Source of the DNA: Selenomonas sp. AE3005
Lineage (GTDB): Bacteria > Bacillota > Negativicutes > Selenomonadales > Selenomonadaceae
Assembly (NCBI RefSeq): GCF_905233635.1
Contig: NZ_CAJODG010000028.1
Location: 1-64,000, forward strand
Direction of reading: 5' to 3'
Length of the DNA stretch: 64,000 nucleotides
The translations under genes were made by a program, and so were the position numbers. This document shows positions 26,809 to 35,826 of this stretch, in pieces; the stretch's first letter is position 1, and every line of letters starts with the position of its first letter. The notes under the pieces were generated by a model. It had not been told where the DNA came from. It saw only the letters and a program-made list of their open reading frames with translations, and ran no database searches.

Positions 26809-28125
26809 ATGACTTGGATTAAATTTATAGCCGGAGCGCTGTTCGGCATGGGAATGTTTTTACTGCCGGTCGGCGGCGGTGAAGGTTTTTCCACACCGGT
26901 GGGGCTGCTTACGGAATGGCTCGAAAAAATCATTACTGATAATATTCCCTGGTTCTTATATGTACTGGTGACGGCCTCTGCTCTCGGGGCACTGCTCGGA
27001 CGTTTTTACCTGCCGGAATGGATTAAGAAACGGCAGTGGCTGGCGGGTTTATTTACTGTATCCTGGCCGTATCTGCTCACCCGGCTGGTGGCTTTGGTGG
27101 TTGTTGTCTGTGTCGGCGGTGAGCTGGGCCCGGCGTGGTTCAGCGGTCCCGACGTCGGCGGCAGTATGGTCGGCTTATCCCAGACACTGGTAGCTTTGGC
27201 GTTTTCCCTGAGCTTTGTGCTGCCCTTTCTGACGGACACTGGTATTATGGAGTTCACGGGCGTATTGCTGAAACCGCTGATTCGTCCCTTGTTCCATGTG
27301 CCGGGACGGGCCTCGGTGGACCTTATTGCCTCCTGGCTGGCGTCCTCTAATACGGCGGTACTGATTACCGCTGGCCAGTATAACAGCGGTTACTACTCAA
27401 AACGCGAGGCCGCGACGATTATGACCAATTTTTCGCTCGTGTCTATTCCGTTTTGTATGGTAGTGGCCGGGACGCTGCATATCAACAATTATTTTCCGCT
27501 GCTTTACCTTACCGTTACGTTGGTGGGCTTGCTGCTCGCGGTTATCTCTGTCCGCATTCCGCCCCTGGCGAGTGTAGAGGACTCCTATCATGGTACGCCG
27601 CAGCTCCGGGAAGATGTACCGCAGGAAAAATCGCTGCTGGGCTGGGCCTTGGCCGCAGCGTTGCAGCGGGCGGAAAAATTCCGTACGGACACGGCGATAG
27701 CCGTAGGCTTAGAGATGGCCGTCGGGATTTTGTTCGACCTGATTCCCATCGTTATTGCCTGGGGAACCGTGGGGACGCTGCTTGTAAATGAAACGCCGAT
27801 ATTTAAGTGGCTGGCGTACCCCATGGGGCTTTACATGTGGGCGCTGGGAATTCCCGGCGCTTTCCAGCTGGCTCCGGCTACGCTCGTAGGCTTTATCGAT
27901 ATGTTCATTCCGGCGCTTATCACCAGCCCTGAGGCTCCCCTGCAGGTACGGTTCTTCATTTCCGCCCTGTCGCTGGTACAGATTATCTATCTGACCGAAG
28001 TCGGGAGTATCATCGTCAAGAGTAATGTCGGCATGGATGTGAAACGGCTCTTTATTGTCTTTTTGGAACGCACGCTGGTAGCGGTGCCGCTGCTCTGGAT
28101 GATTACAAAAATTTTTGTCAGTTAA
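26809..28125 (+). CDS. YjiH-family membrane protein (nucleoside-recognition gate domain)
   Basis: A 438-residue polytopic inner-membrane protein with about ten hydrophobic segments. The region WLASSNTAVLITAGQYNSGYYSKREAATIMTNF and the C-terminal LTEVGSIIVKSN segment are typical of YjiH proteins, which carry a Gate/nucleoside-recognition domain related to SpmA and nucleoside transporters. The substrate is unknown. ATG 26809 is chosen because GTGAGGA lies at the right distance; the ATG at 26788 has none. It is a single gene. Confidence 0.85.
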   Translation: MTWIKFIAGALFGMGMFLLPVGGGEGFSTPVGLLTEWLEKIITDNIPWFLYVLVTASALGALLGRFYLPEWIKKRQWLAGLFTVSWPYLLTRLVALVVVVCVGGELGPAWFSGPDVGGSMVGLSQTLVALAFSLSFVLPFLTDTGIMEFTGVLLKPLIRPLFHVPGRASVDLIASWLASSNTAVLITAGQYNSGYYSKREAATIMTNFSLVSIPFCMVVAGTLHINNYFPLLYLTVTLVGLLLAVISVRIPPLASVEDSYHGTPQLREDVPQEKSLLGWALAAALQRAEKFRTDTAIAVGLEMAVGILFDLIPIVIAWGTVGTLLVNETPIFKWLAYPMGLYMWALGIPGAFQLAPATLVGFIDMFIPALITSPEAPLQVRFFISALSLVQIIYLTEVGSIIVKSNVGMDVKRLFIVFLERTLVAVPLLWMITKIFVS

Positions 28126-28203
28126 TTATCAATAAGAAGGAAAAAGCTCCTCCGCAAAGAATAATAATCAAAAGAGGATTATGCATTACTGGGGGGAGCT
28201 ATT

Positions 28204-30204
28204 ATGATAGCTGACGCAAAGCAAAAATTCGGCCATATAGATGACGCTTTTGCTCCGGTACTGGTGTGTCAACGGAGTGCCAAAGACTTTAAAGTCCTGC
28301 ATATATCTGCAGGGCTTTGTCGTTTATTCAATGTAAATCGGGCAGAACTGGAATCGTTCTTTTTGCGTCCAACGGAGGAAATAATTCACCCGGATGATTA
28401 TGTGCGTGTAATACGGGCGATGCAGAAGGGATTCCGCAACCCGGAAGAATATCAGCAATTCAGCTACCGCATGCGGATTCCCAAGCAGGAAGAGTATGTT
28501 TGGCTGACTTCTTGTATATATGGCTATCGTATGCCGGACGGGTCCGTGTTGCAATACATAACTTCGCTGGATGTTACAAATGAATATGCTGAACGGCAAA
28601 ACCGCGATGAGGCTTTTTTCCATACCAGCGTTCTGTTGGAAAAGATTCTGGATACCACCCAGACAGCACTGTTTTGGAAGGACAAGAACCGGCGTTTCCT
28701 CGGGGCCAATAAGGCCTTTTTGGATTACTATGGTTTCCCCTCCGAGCAGGTCATTTTGGGGAAAAATGATGAAGATATGGGCTGGCATAAAGACGAAGAA
28801 CCTTTTCATAGCGATGAAGTTATGGTTTTGACAACTGGCCGCTCCACTTACCGCGTGCATGGAAAATGTATGAGTCATGGCGAACTGCGCGACATTGTGG
28901 CCAGCAAGAGCCCTTTGGTGGAAAATGGCGAAATCGTGGGACTCGTGGGCAGTTTTGAAGATGTAACCGACGAAATACGCCGTCAGGAGCAGATTGAAAA
29001 ACTGAATGAAGGTTTGAGTAAAGCCTTGGAGAAGGCGGAAAGTGCCAATCAGGCCAAAACGTCCTTTTTATCCAATGTGAGTCATGATATGCGCACCCCC
29101 TTGAATGGTATTTTAGGGGTGGCTGACCTGGCGCTGAAATGTCAGGACATGGATAAAATTCACGAATATCTGCAAAAAATCATGACGGCCGGGTCGTTGC
29201 TGCGTGACTTAATCAATGATACACTGGAACTGTCGCGGATTGGCAGCGGCAAACGCCAGATGGACTTGGCGGTTGTAGAGGCCAGCCACATGCTGGACCG
29301 GCTCGTTACGTCAATGCGTTCGGCGGCAGAGCAGAATGCGGTGAACTTTCATGTAAATCTTGACTTTGCTGACTTGGGCTATCTGCGGCTTGACCGGCTG
29401 AAATTGTCCAAAGTCCTGTTGAATCTGCTGTCCAATGCGGTGAAATTTACCCCGTTTGACGGTGATGTGTGGCTGGAAGGTTCAGTCCTCTCCGCTGCCG
29501 CAGACAGCTGCACCTGCCGCTTTGTCGTAAGAGATACAGGCATTGGCATGTCGCCGCACTTTCTGCCGAAGATGTTTGACCCGTTTGAGCAGGAAAATTC
29601 CATGTCGGAAAAGGGCAGTATGGGAACCGGCTTAGGGCTGTCCATCGCCAAGGAACTGCTGGACCTAATGGACGGCAAAATTACCGTGGAAAGCGAACGC
29701 GGCAAAGGTACGACCTTTACGGTAGAAATACCTTTTGAACGGGTGAGCAGTGAGGAAGGCTTACCGGAGGTGCCGGTTGAGGCCGAAAGTGTCAGCCTGG
29801 ATAAGCGGTTGATTCTGGTTTGTGAGGACAATGAATTAAACCGGGAAATCGTAAAGACGATTCTGGAAATGAACGGCATGACGGTGCTGACAGCTGAAGA
29901 TGGTGAGCAGGGGGTAATGACTTTCATTGAATCCGAGGAGTATAAGATTGACGCCATTTTGATGGATATACGCATGCCGGTAATGGACGGACTTACGGCG
30001 GCGGCGCAAATCAGGCAGCTTGAAAGACCTGATGCCCATAAGGTGCCAATTATTGCTTTGTCAGCCAATGCTTTTCAGGAAGATGTGGAGCAATCTCGTC
30101 AGGCCGGGATGAATGACCATCTGACAAAGCCCGTGGAACCGGATTTGCTGCTGGCGTGCTTGTCACAGTATATAGGTGCCTATGATGCCCAACGGAAGGG
30201 GTGA
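28204..30204 (+). CDS. Hybrid histidine kinase (PAS-PAS-HisKA-HATPase-REC)
   Basis: A 666-residue soluble sensor kinase without membrane segments. Two PAS-like domains cover about residues 20-130 and 150-265. A short coiled coil leads to the HisKA box VSHDMRTPLNGILG (His near 294), the ATPase N, G1 and G2 boxes (LLSNAVKFTP, DTGIGM, GTGLGLSIAKELL) and a C-terminal receiver with phospho-acceptor Asp near 586 (LMDIRMPVMDG). GGGGGAGC precedes the ATG. A second hybrid kinase starts directly after its stop. No Hpt or DNA-binding regulator is nearby. Confidence 0.94.
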   Translation: MIADAKQKFGHIDDAFAPVLVCQRSAKDFKVLHISAGLCRLFNVNRAELESFFLRPTEEIIHPDDYVRVIRAMQKGFRNPEEYQQFSYRMRIPKQEEYVWLTSCIYGYRMPDGSVLQYITSLDVTNEYAERQNRDEAFFHTSVLLEKILDTTQTALFWKDKNRRFLGANKAFLDYYGFPSEQVILGKNDEDMGWHKDEEPFHSDEVMVLTTGRSTYRVHGKCMSHGELRDIVASKSPLVENGEIVGLVGSFEDVTDEIRRQEQIEKLNEGLSKALEKAESANQAKTSFLSNVSHDMRTPLNGILGVADLALKCQDMDKIHEYLQKIMTAGSLLRDLINDTLELSRIGSGKRQMDLAVVEASHMLDRLVTSMRSAAEQNAVNFHVNLDFADLGYLRLDRLKLSKVLLNLLSNAVKFTPFDGDVWLEGSVLSAAADSCTCRFVVRDTGIGMSPHFLPKMFDPFEQENSMSEKGSMGTGLGLSIAKELLDLMDGKITVESERGKGTTFTVEIPFERVSSEEGLPEVPVEAESVSLDKRLILVCEDNELNREIVKTILEMNGMTVLTAEDGEQGVMTFIESEEYKIDAILMDIRMPVMDGLTAAAQIRQLERPDAHKVPIIALSANAFQEDVEQSRQAGMNDHLTKPVEPDLLLACLSQYIGAYDAQRKG

Positions 30205-32079
30205 ATGAGGATGAAACTGACATTAGCGGAAATATATAGTTTGGCGGCGTTCTTTCCGGGAAACTGCCTGGTCTATAAGCTGGACGGTCAGCAGCTGACG
30301 CTGCTGGCTGCCTCGGAAGGCGGTGAGCAGATAGGCCAGCGCAGCGGCAAGGAGTTTTTGCAGTATGCCGGTGATTCCTTGCTGACCAAGGTTTTTAAAA
30401 ATGACCGCCGTTTTTTGCTGGAAACCCTTACCAGGGCCGTAAAGGACGGCAGTGCAGAATGTGTCTACCGCTTTGGCGAGGAGTCAAAGGATAGTTTTGT
30501 CTGGCTGCATACCATCGTCAAGAATATCGGCAAGCTCGATGACTCGCCGGTAGTGGCCCTGACCTTCAGAAATGCCAGTGAGCGCAATGAGGCGCAGCTC
30601 GAGCTGTTGGAGGATATGGATACCATTGTCTACGTTTGTGATGTGGAAACGCAGGAGCTTTTGTATGCCAACCGGGCGGCCATGAATAACAGTCAGCTGC
30701 GTGGCAGTTACAGCGGCCATACCTGCTATAACTACATGTTTGGCAAGAAACATGTCTGTGAGGACTGCCAGCTCAAACGCCTGCAAATGGACGGCAAGCA
30801 GGAACTCGTACGTCATGACAAGGACGGTGACCGCTATCTCAATATCGAGAAAAAGGGTATTTCCTGGTACGGCCATTTTGCCTGCGCCCATTTCATCAAC
30901 GATGTGACGGAGAAAAAGCGCAATGAGCGCATGCTGGCCGTAGAGCGCGAGGCCTCGGCCAAGGCGGCGTTTGTTTCCAATGTAAGCCATGATATGCGCA
31001 CGCCGCTCAACGGCATATTGGGCTTTATTGAACTGGCACTCCAAAGCAAGGGCGAAGATGAGCGTGAGGAGTATCTGGAAAAAATCCGGACAACCGGCAA
31101 GTTTATGCTGAATCTCATCAATGAAACGCTGGATTTGAGCAAAATCAGCAGCGGCAAATTGGAGATTGAACCGGAAAACAGCAATATGCAGGAACTGCTG
31201 GATACCATTATTGTATCCGCTTATGCCAATGCTGAGGTCAAGAAGGTGCAATTCATCACCAAACTTGCCGATATGCACTTTCAGGACGTGTATGTGGACG
31301 TTTTGAAACTGCAGAAGGTGATATTAAATCTCCTGTCCAATGCTATAAAATACACGCCGGTGGGTGGCAGTGTGACCATGTGTATGGAAGGACCGGCCGA
31401 TTTTGGCGCTTATAACTGTCATATATTTATCAGTGATACCGGCGTCGGGATGGATAAGTCGTTTCTGCCCAAGTTGTTTGAGCCTTTTGCCCAGGAACGT
31501 ACGAGTATCACCAGAAAAATTGAGGGCACAGGCTTAGGCATGTCCATTGTCAAAAGCCTTGTAGATTTAATGGGCGGTAAAATCACGGTAGACAGCGAGC
31601 GGGGCAAGGGCACGCGGTTTGACATGTGGTTTTTCCTGCCGCCGGGACAGCCTAGCGAGGCTGCGGAAGTTCCTGTTGATGGTGAACTTATGCAGCTGGC
31701 CAACCGCCGCATACTGCTGTGTGAGGATAATGAAATCAACCGGGAACTTATGCAAAGCCTGTTGTCCTTTAAGGGGATTGAGGTCATTGCAGCCGGCGAC
31801 GGCCAGCAGGGCGTGGCCGTATTTGCTAATTCTCCCGAGGGGAGCATTGACGCTGTGCTGATGGATGTACGTATGCCCATTATGGACGGGCTGGAGGCGG
31901 CCAGGGCTATCAGAGCCATGAGCCGTGATGACGCCCGGCATGTGCCTATCTTTGCCCTGACGGGTGAAGTTGATGATGAATCGGTGCAAAAGGCAAAGGC
32001 TGCCGGCATGAATGAGTGCCTGTCCAAACCCGTGGATATCCACGTGCTGTTGCAGCAGCTGGCGGCAGTTATGACATGA
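30205..32079 (+). CDS. Hybrid histidine kinase (PAS-HisKA-HATPase-REC)
   Basis: A 624-residue soluble hybrid kinase in tandem with the previous one. The N-terminal PAS region contains a Cys-rich segment (HTCYNYMFGKKHVCEDCQL near residues 172-195) that could bind a metal or respond to redox. HisKA lies at VSHDMRTPLNGILGFIEL (His near 262), ATPase boxes at LLSNAIKYTP and GTGLGMSIVKSL, and the receiver Asp near 553 (LMDVRMPIMDG). Its ATG directly follows the upstream stop, with AAGGGG inside the upstream gene, so they form an operon. Confidence 0.93.
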   Translation: MRMKLTLAEIYSLAAFFPGNCLVYKLDGQQLTLLAASEGGEQIGQRSGKEFLQYAGDSLLTKVFKNDRRFLLETLTRAVKDGSAECVYRFGEESKDSFVWLHTIVKNIGKLDDSPVVALTFRNASERNEAQLELLEDMDTIVYVCDVETQELLYANRAAMNNSQLRGSYSGHTCYNYMFGKKHVCEDCQLKRLQMDGKQELVRHDKDGDRYLNIEKKGISWYGHFACAHFINDVTEKKRNERMLAVEREASAKAAFVSNVSHDMRTPLNGILGFIELALQSKGEDEREEYLEKIRTTGKFMLNLINETLDLSKISSGKLEIEPENSNMQELLDTIIVSAYANAEVKKVQFITKLADMHFQDVYVDVLKLQKVILNLLSNAIKYTPVGGSVTMCMEGPADFGAYNCHIFISDTGVGMDKSFLPKLFEPFAQERTSITRKIEGTGLGMSIVKSLVDLMGGKITVDSERGKGTRFDMWFFLPPGQPSEAAEVPVDGELMQLANRRILLCEDNEINRELMQSLLSFKGIEVIAAGDGQQGVAVFANSPEGSIDAVLMDVRMPIMDGLEAARAIRAMSRDDARHVPIFALTGEVDDESVQKAKAAGMNECLSKPVDIHVLLQQLAAVMT

Positions 32080-32122
32080 GAAGGCTTATATTGATGGTAT
32101 GCAGGAGATGAACTTACAGTAA

Positions 32123-32515
32123 ATGATGGCGTGTTTTTATGTTTTTATCGGCGGCGGCCTTGGGGCTGTGTGCCGTTATGGAATTACGACTTTGGTGGGA
32201 ACCTGCGGCGGTATGTTATTTCCGATGGCCACCTTGGCGGTAAATGGGGTGAGTTGTTTTTTTATGGGACTTATTATGGGGCTGCTTTTGCCACTGGCCA
32301 AGTCCCTGCATTTAATTCCTGAATCTCTGCGGCTGTTGCTTACCGTGGGCTTTTTGGGCGGTTTTTCCACCTTGTCTGCCGTGTCCCTGGAAACGCTGAT
32401 GTTAATCAAGAACGGCAGCAGCCTGCTGGCGGCGGTAAATATTCTGAGCACGATGGTGGTGGCTATGATAACGGTCTGGGCCGGCTGGCAGCTGGCCTGG
32501 CTGTGTCAGCGCTAA
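32123..32515 (+). CDS. crcB: Fluoride exporter FluC (CrcB)
   Basis: A 130-residue small membrane protein with four hydrophobic segments, forming a dual-topology fluoride channel. Signatures are GGGLGAVCRYGI near the N-terminus, the NGVSCFFMGL helix with its conserved Asn, and GFLGGFSTLSAVSLE with the conserved phenylalanine and serine residues. It is a single-gene form. I see no fluoride riboswitch upstream. AGGAGATGA lies about 14 bases before the ATG. Confidence 0.93.
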   Translation: MMACFYVFIGGGLGAVCRYGITTLVGTCGGMLFPMATLAVNGVSCFFMGLIMGLLLPLAKSLHLIPESLRLLLTVGFLGGFSTLSAVSLETLMLIKNGSSLLAAVNILSTMVVAMITVWAGWQLAWLCQR

Positions 32516-32598
32516 GCACTGCTTTTGGCAGGGATTTAAAGAGATATATAGAAGATATTAAAGATACTACATGTTACTTTTTATAAATGGGGGATTAG

Positions 32599-33402
32599 AT
32601 GACTCTGGATTCCAGTACGGAGGTTGTAGCGATACTTTACGATATCGAAAACTCTCCGTTTGAAATGTTGGATTATACCTTAGGCAAGGCAAGGCGTTAC
32701 CAGCCTTGCCGTACAATTGTCATTTCTGATTGGGAGGCACGGCCGGAACAGAAACGCTGGGAAAAACTCATGCGGCGGCCGGGCTTTACTTTCCGGCAGA
32801 TAAGCCGTACTTATCAGGGGAAAAACTCGCTGGATTCGGCTTTGTATGATTCGGCCAAACTTCTGTATGATGACGGTGTGCGGCGGTTCTTTATCATTAC
32901 CACGGACTCGGATTTTGTCAGGATTGCGGAATATCTGAACTCCGGCACGCCATCGTATATCATCGGTGTGGGGACTAAGCAGGCCAGTGAAACCCTGCGC
33001 AATGCCTACGATGAGTTCTTGGTTTATCCGCCGGAGGAAAAAAAGCCTGCCAGCAGGAAAAAAACCACAGCAGCGCAGAAAACCGAAAGTAAACAGGCTA
33101 AAGCTGCAGAGCCGGCCACGGCTGCGAAAAAGACCAAGACAGCCGGGACGACCAAGGCAGCGAAAACAACCAAAACAACTAAAACAACTAAGACAACTAA
33201 AACGGCCAAAGCTGCGGCTGCGGTACAGGCTCCGAAGTCCGCAGGTCAGACGGCGGCTTTAACCGCAGGCACGCTGACGGTCAACCTGCCCCGTACCCTG
33301 CGTGAATCATTGCAGGCACGGCAGGAGGCTGAGGGAGTTTCCCTGGACGAACTTGTTACTTATTTGCTGATGCGCGGGATGGCCCGCTGGGTGGAGGACT
33401 GA
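32599..33402 (+). CDS. NYN-domain protein with Lys/Thr/Ala linker and RHH-like tail
   Basis: A 267-residue three-part protein. Residues 1-140 form an NYN/PIN-like ribonuclease domain (VAILYDIENSPFEM; RRFFIITTDSDFVRIAEYLN, with acidic residues in the expected places). Residues 145-205 form a low-complexity basic linker with repeated KTTK units. The last 45 residues (LTVNLPRTLRESLQARQEAE, then VSLDELVTYLLMRGMARW) look like a ribbon-helix-helix or HicB-type DNA-binding or dimerisation module. GGGGGA precedes the ATG. The substrate is unknown. It overlaps no gene, but the DUF3783 gene follows after four bases. Confidence 0.82.
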   Translation: MTLDSSTEVVAILYDIENSPFEMLDYTLGKARRYQPCRTIVISDWEARPEQKRWEKLMRRPGFTFRQISRTYQGKNSLDSALYDSAKLLYDDGVRRFFIITTDSDFVRIAEYLNSGTPSYIIGVGTKQASETLRNAYDEFLVYPPEEKKPASRKKTTAAQKTESKQAKAAEPATAAKKTKTAGTTKAAKTTKTTKTTKTTKTAKAAAAVQAPKSAGQTAALTAGTLTVNLPRTLRESLQARQEAEGVSLDELVTYLLMRGMARWVED

Positions 33403-33406
33403 GTTA

Positions 33407-33793
33407 ATGAAAAGGCAGGAACAGGTATTATTCTATCAATTTCGTGATGAAGGAACACTTACAGCAGCCTGCAAGACTTTGCATAAGCTCGGGATAGCCA
33501 CGAAAATTCTGCCCGCAGAGGCCTGGCGCGAGAAGGTAGGCTACCTGCTGGGCGCGAAAGGTTACCAGCCGGCAAAGGTGAAGGACGATGACAACTTTGT
33601 CTTTCCGCATGAGGTCATGGTACTGCAAAATATCCGCAACAAACGGCTGGACGAAGTGCTGCAGGCCTTGCAAAAAGCCGGCTTGCCGCATGTGCGGTTC
33701 AAAGCGGTCGTGACGCCGTTTAATATATTGTGGACGTTGCGGCGTTTGTGCGAGACAATGCAGAAGGAACACGGGGCCCTGACTAAGGAGTAA
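33407..33793 (+). CDS. DUF3783-like protein
   Basis: A 128-residue cytoplasmic protein. The N-terminal half has a ferredoxin-like appearance (LFYQFRDEGTLTAACKTLHKLGIATKILP). The C-terminal part HVRFKAVVTPFNILWTLRRLCETMQKEH is the signature I associate with DUF3783. The function is unknown. It sits four bases after the NYN gene with GGAGGAC upstream and is followed by a terminator, so the two form an operon. Confidence 0.78.
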   Translation: MKRQEQVLFYQFRDEGTLTAACKTLHKLGIATKILPAEAWREKVGYLLGAKGYQPAKVKDDDNFVFPHEVMVLQNIRNKRLDEVLQALQKAGLPHVRFKAVVTPFNILWTLRRLCETMQKEHGALTKE

Positions 33794-33808
33794 AAAATTT
33801 ACGGTGCT

Positions 33809-33853
33809 GCTTGACAGGCTGACAGGTCAGAATAGTGACCGGTCAGTCTGCTT
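33809..33853 (+). terminator. Terminator built from an inverted pair of TGACNNGTCA palindromes
   Basis: AGGCTGACAGGTCA pairs with TGACCGGTCAGTCT, giving a 14-bp stem followed by a short T run. Both arms contain the window-wide palindrome. Confidence 0.75.
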
Positions 33854-33882
33854 TTGACATGTCAATATAAAAACCGTATACT
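33854..33882 (+). promoter_or_regulatory. Promoter overlapping a TGACATGTCA palindrome
   Basis: TTGACA (33854-33859), 17-base spacer and TATACT (33877-33882) ahead of the 33929 gene. The -35 hexamer is embedded in the perfect palindrome TTGACATGTCAA, which might be an operator. Confidence 0.65.
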
Positions 33883-33928
33883 ATCATATAGTTGATACCT
33901 GAGCATACAATGAAAGTGGAGATTTTTA

Positions 33929-34744
33929 ATGAAACAAGATGATTTGGATAAGACGCAGTTAATGCGCCCTGTTGATGATAGTGAACGGATTTTTGATACC
34001 AGACCTTTGCCACGGATAGAGGCAGAGGATGAGCAGGCGACGGACAGACAGCGCAGAGTCCGGGAATTGCCGCCGGAAGAGCTGCCGCCGCGCCAGGAAG
34101 AACTGCGTCCGCACAAGAGCTTTTTGACTGCTGGCCGCAAACGCGGCCTGCTCCTGGGCGCAGGCTTTGCCGCTGCCCTGGCCATCGGTTTTATGATAGC
34201 CGGTTACACGCAGGAACAGTCGGCGGAGCGGCAAAATCAGCAAAAACTGGAACAGCAGATGATGAAGGACCGCGAGCAAAAGCTGGCCAGCCAGGAGGCC
34301 GATTTAAAGGCGCAGCGTGAGGTGCTGGAGAAACAAAAACAGGAGCTGCAGGCCCGGGAACGGGAACTGGAGGAAAAATCCAGCCGGGCCAAAGGCCGTA
34401 ACGAGGCTATAATGGACAGCGCGCCCGGCTCAACCCTGGGCAAACTCGTGGACAAGGTCACGGGCAAAGAGGCCAAGCGTGAGGAACAGGTCAAGGAAAA
34501 CAAGAGTATCAGCGCCCAGGCCGACAGCGATGTGGCCAAATTAAAGCAGTCCATTGCCGAGGCCCAGACCATGCTTGATGATGTGGACGCCAAGCTCGAT
34601 ACGGTGGCCGAAATGAAACAGGAGGCCGGCAAAATCAAAGCCAAGGCCGAAAGCGCTTATGCCGAGAACAAGGATATTATCGATAAAGCCGTATATTATG
34701 CCCGGACAGGTGCAGAGTTCCTGTCCCAGTGGTTTACACAATAA
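33929..34744 (+). CDS. Single-pass membrane protein with long coiled coil
   Basis: A 271-residue protein with an acidic cytoplasmic N-terminus (about 1-70), one transmembrane segment near residues 71-91 (LLLGAGFAAALAIGFMIAGY) and a long Gln/Glu/Lys-rich coiled coil at 92-150. A second helical stretch (FDR-less, SDVAKLKQSIAEAQTMLDDVDAKLDTV) lies at about 195-225. There is no catalytic motif. GTGGAG precedes the ATG. The function is unknown; the shape suggests an envelope scaffold or stress-linked protein. The stop lies four bases before copy 2 of the dispersed repeat. Confidence 0.8.
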   Translation: MKQDDLDKTQLMRPVDDSERIFDTRPLPRIEAEDEQATDRQRRVRELPPEELPPRQEELRPHKSFLTAGRKRGLLLGAGFAAALAIGFMIAGYTQEQSAERQNQQKLEQQMMKDREQKLASQEADLKAQREVLEKQKQELQARERELEEKSSRAKGRNEAIMDSAPGSTLGKLVDKVTGKEAKREEQVKENKSISAQADSDVAKLKQSIAEAQTMLDDVDAKLDTVAEMKQEAGKIKAKAESAYAENKDIIDKAVYYARTGAEFLSQWFTQ

Positions 34745-34748
34745 ATAA

Positions 34749-34864
34749 TAACGAGGCAAGAAAATGTCCCCCACCTCAGCAGGTGGGGGCACGAATACCA
34801 AAACAGGCGGCGAGCATATCTCCCGCCTCGTTGAAACGCCAAGAGGGAACAACGGCGTTATAAA
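34749..34864 (+). repeat. Dispersed structured repeat, copy 2
   Basis: The shortest copy (116 bp). Its first ~95 bases are identical to copy 1. The insert inside the AACGCC / GGCGTT stem is reduced to AAGAGGGAACAAC. It begins four bases after a stop and ends about 23 bases before the GTG of the downstream ABC gene, in the same orientation. Confidence 0.85.
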
Positions 34865-34886
34865 TACATAAGGGGAGTAGATAAAG

Positions 34887-35825
34887 GTGAAAAAATATGC
34901 ACTGTTACTGATGGCCGTAGTGCTGATGGGATTGGCGGCCGGCTGCGGCCCCCAGCAGGAGGCTAAGAAGGATTTGCAGCCGCTGAACATCGGCCTGATG
35001 CCGGATACGGATTCCCTGCCGTTTATCGTAGCTCAGGAAAAGGGGTACTTTAAGGAAGAAGGGCTGGAAGTCAACATTCAGCAGTACAAGAGTGCTATGG
35101 ACAGGGATTCAGCCTTGCAGAGCGGCAATCTGGACGGGGCTATCTCGGACATGCTGGCTGTGGCCTTTGCCAAAGACGGCGGCTTTAATGTGAAGGTGAC
35201 GTCTTTTACAGACGGCAGCTATAAACTGATTGCCGGTGCCCAGTCCAGCGCTGCAAAGATGGCTGACCTGCAAGGGCAGGACGTGGCCGTTTCCCGTAAT
35301 ACGATTATCGAGTATGTTACGGACCAGATTCTGCAGAAGGAAAATCTGGGCGAGGATACCATCAATAAGGTGATTATTCCGCAGATTCCCACGCGCCTGG
35401 AAATGCTGCAGAATGGCAAGCTGGGAGCAGCTACGCTGCCGGAACCCATGGCCAGCATTGCCGTTCATAATGGCTGTAAGTATGTGACCGGCTCTGACGA
35501 GCTGGGTATCAATCCCGGTGTTATCATGTTTACGGCCAAGACTACCAATGACCGGCGGGCCGAACTGGCTGCTATGTACCGCGCCTATAACAAGGCCGTG
35601 GATTATCTCAACAATACTCCCCGGGAAGAATATATCGACATGCTGGTGGAGAAGGCGTCCTTCCCCCCCACCGCCAAAGCAGCTCTGAAACTGCCGGAGT
35701 ATCATCATGCCGCCCTGCCGAAGGAAAGCGATGTGGTGGACTGTGTGAAATGGCTGCAGGGCAAGGGGCTTATCAAGAAGAATTATACTTACGCCGATTT
35801 TGTCGTCGATGTGCTGGGCAAGTAA
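34887..35825 (+). CDS. ABC transporter substrate-binding lipoprotein (TauA/SsuA/ThiY type)
   Basis: A 312-residue periplasmic binding protein. Lipobox LAAGC gives lipidation at Cys20. The mature part opens LNIGLMPDTDSLPFIVAQEKGYFKEEGL, the typical start of the nitrate/sulfonate/taurine/thiamine-precursor family. GNLDGAISD and LPEPMASIAV are further family motifs. GTG is the start, after AGGGGAG. The next two genes encode the ATPase and permease. The substrate cannot be told; no thiamine riboswitch is seen. Confidence 0.9.
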   Translation: MKKYALLLMAVVLMGLAAGCGPQQEAKKDLQPLNIGLMPDTDSLPFIVAQEKGYFKEEGLEVNIQQYKSAMDRDSALQSGNLDGAISDMLAVAFAKDGGFNVKVTSFTDGSYKLIAGAQSSAAKMADLQGQDVAVSRNTIIEYVTDQILQKENLGEDTINKVIIPQIPTRLEMLQNGKLGAATLPEPMASIAVHNGCKYVTGSDELGINPGVIMFTAKTTNDRRAELAAMYRAYNKAVDYLNNTPREEYIDMLVEKASFPPTAKAALKLPEYHHAALPKESDVVDCVKWLQGKGLIKKNYTYADFVVDVLGK

Positions 35826-35826
35826 T

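Noticed and set aside
32120..32520. Fluoride riboswitch upstream of fluC
   Set aside because: No conserved fluoride aptamer bases were found in the 40-base gap.
34541..34990. Minus-strand frame spanning repeat copy 2 (also seen at copy 1)
   Set aside because: The same peptide appears at both copies because the repeat is identical; it is a by-product of its sequence.
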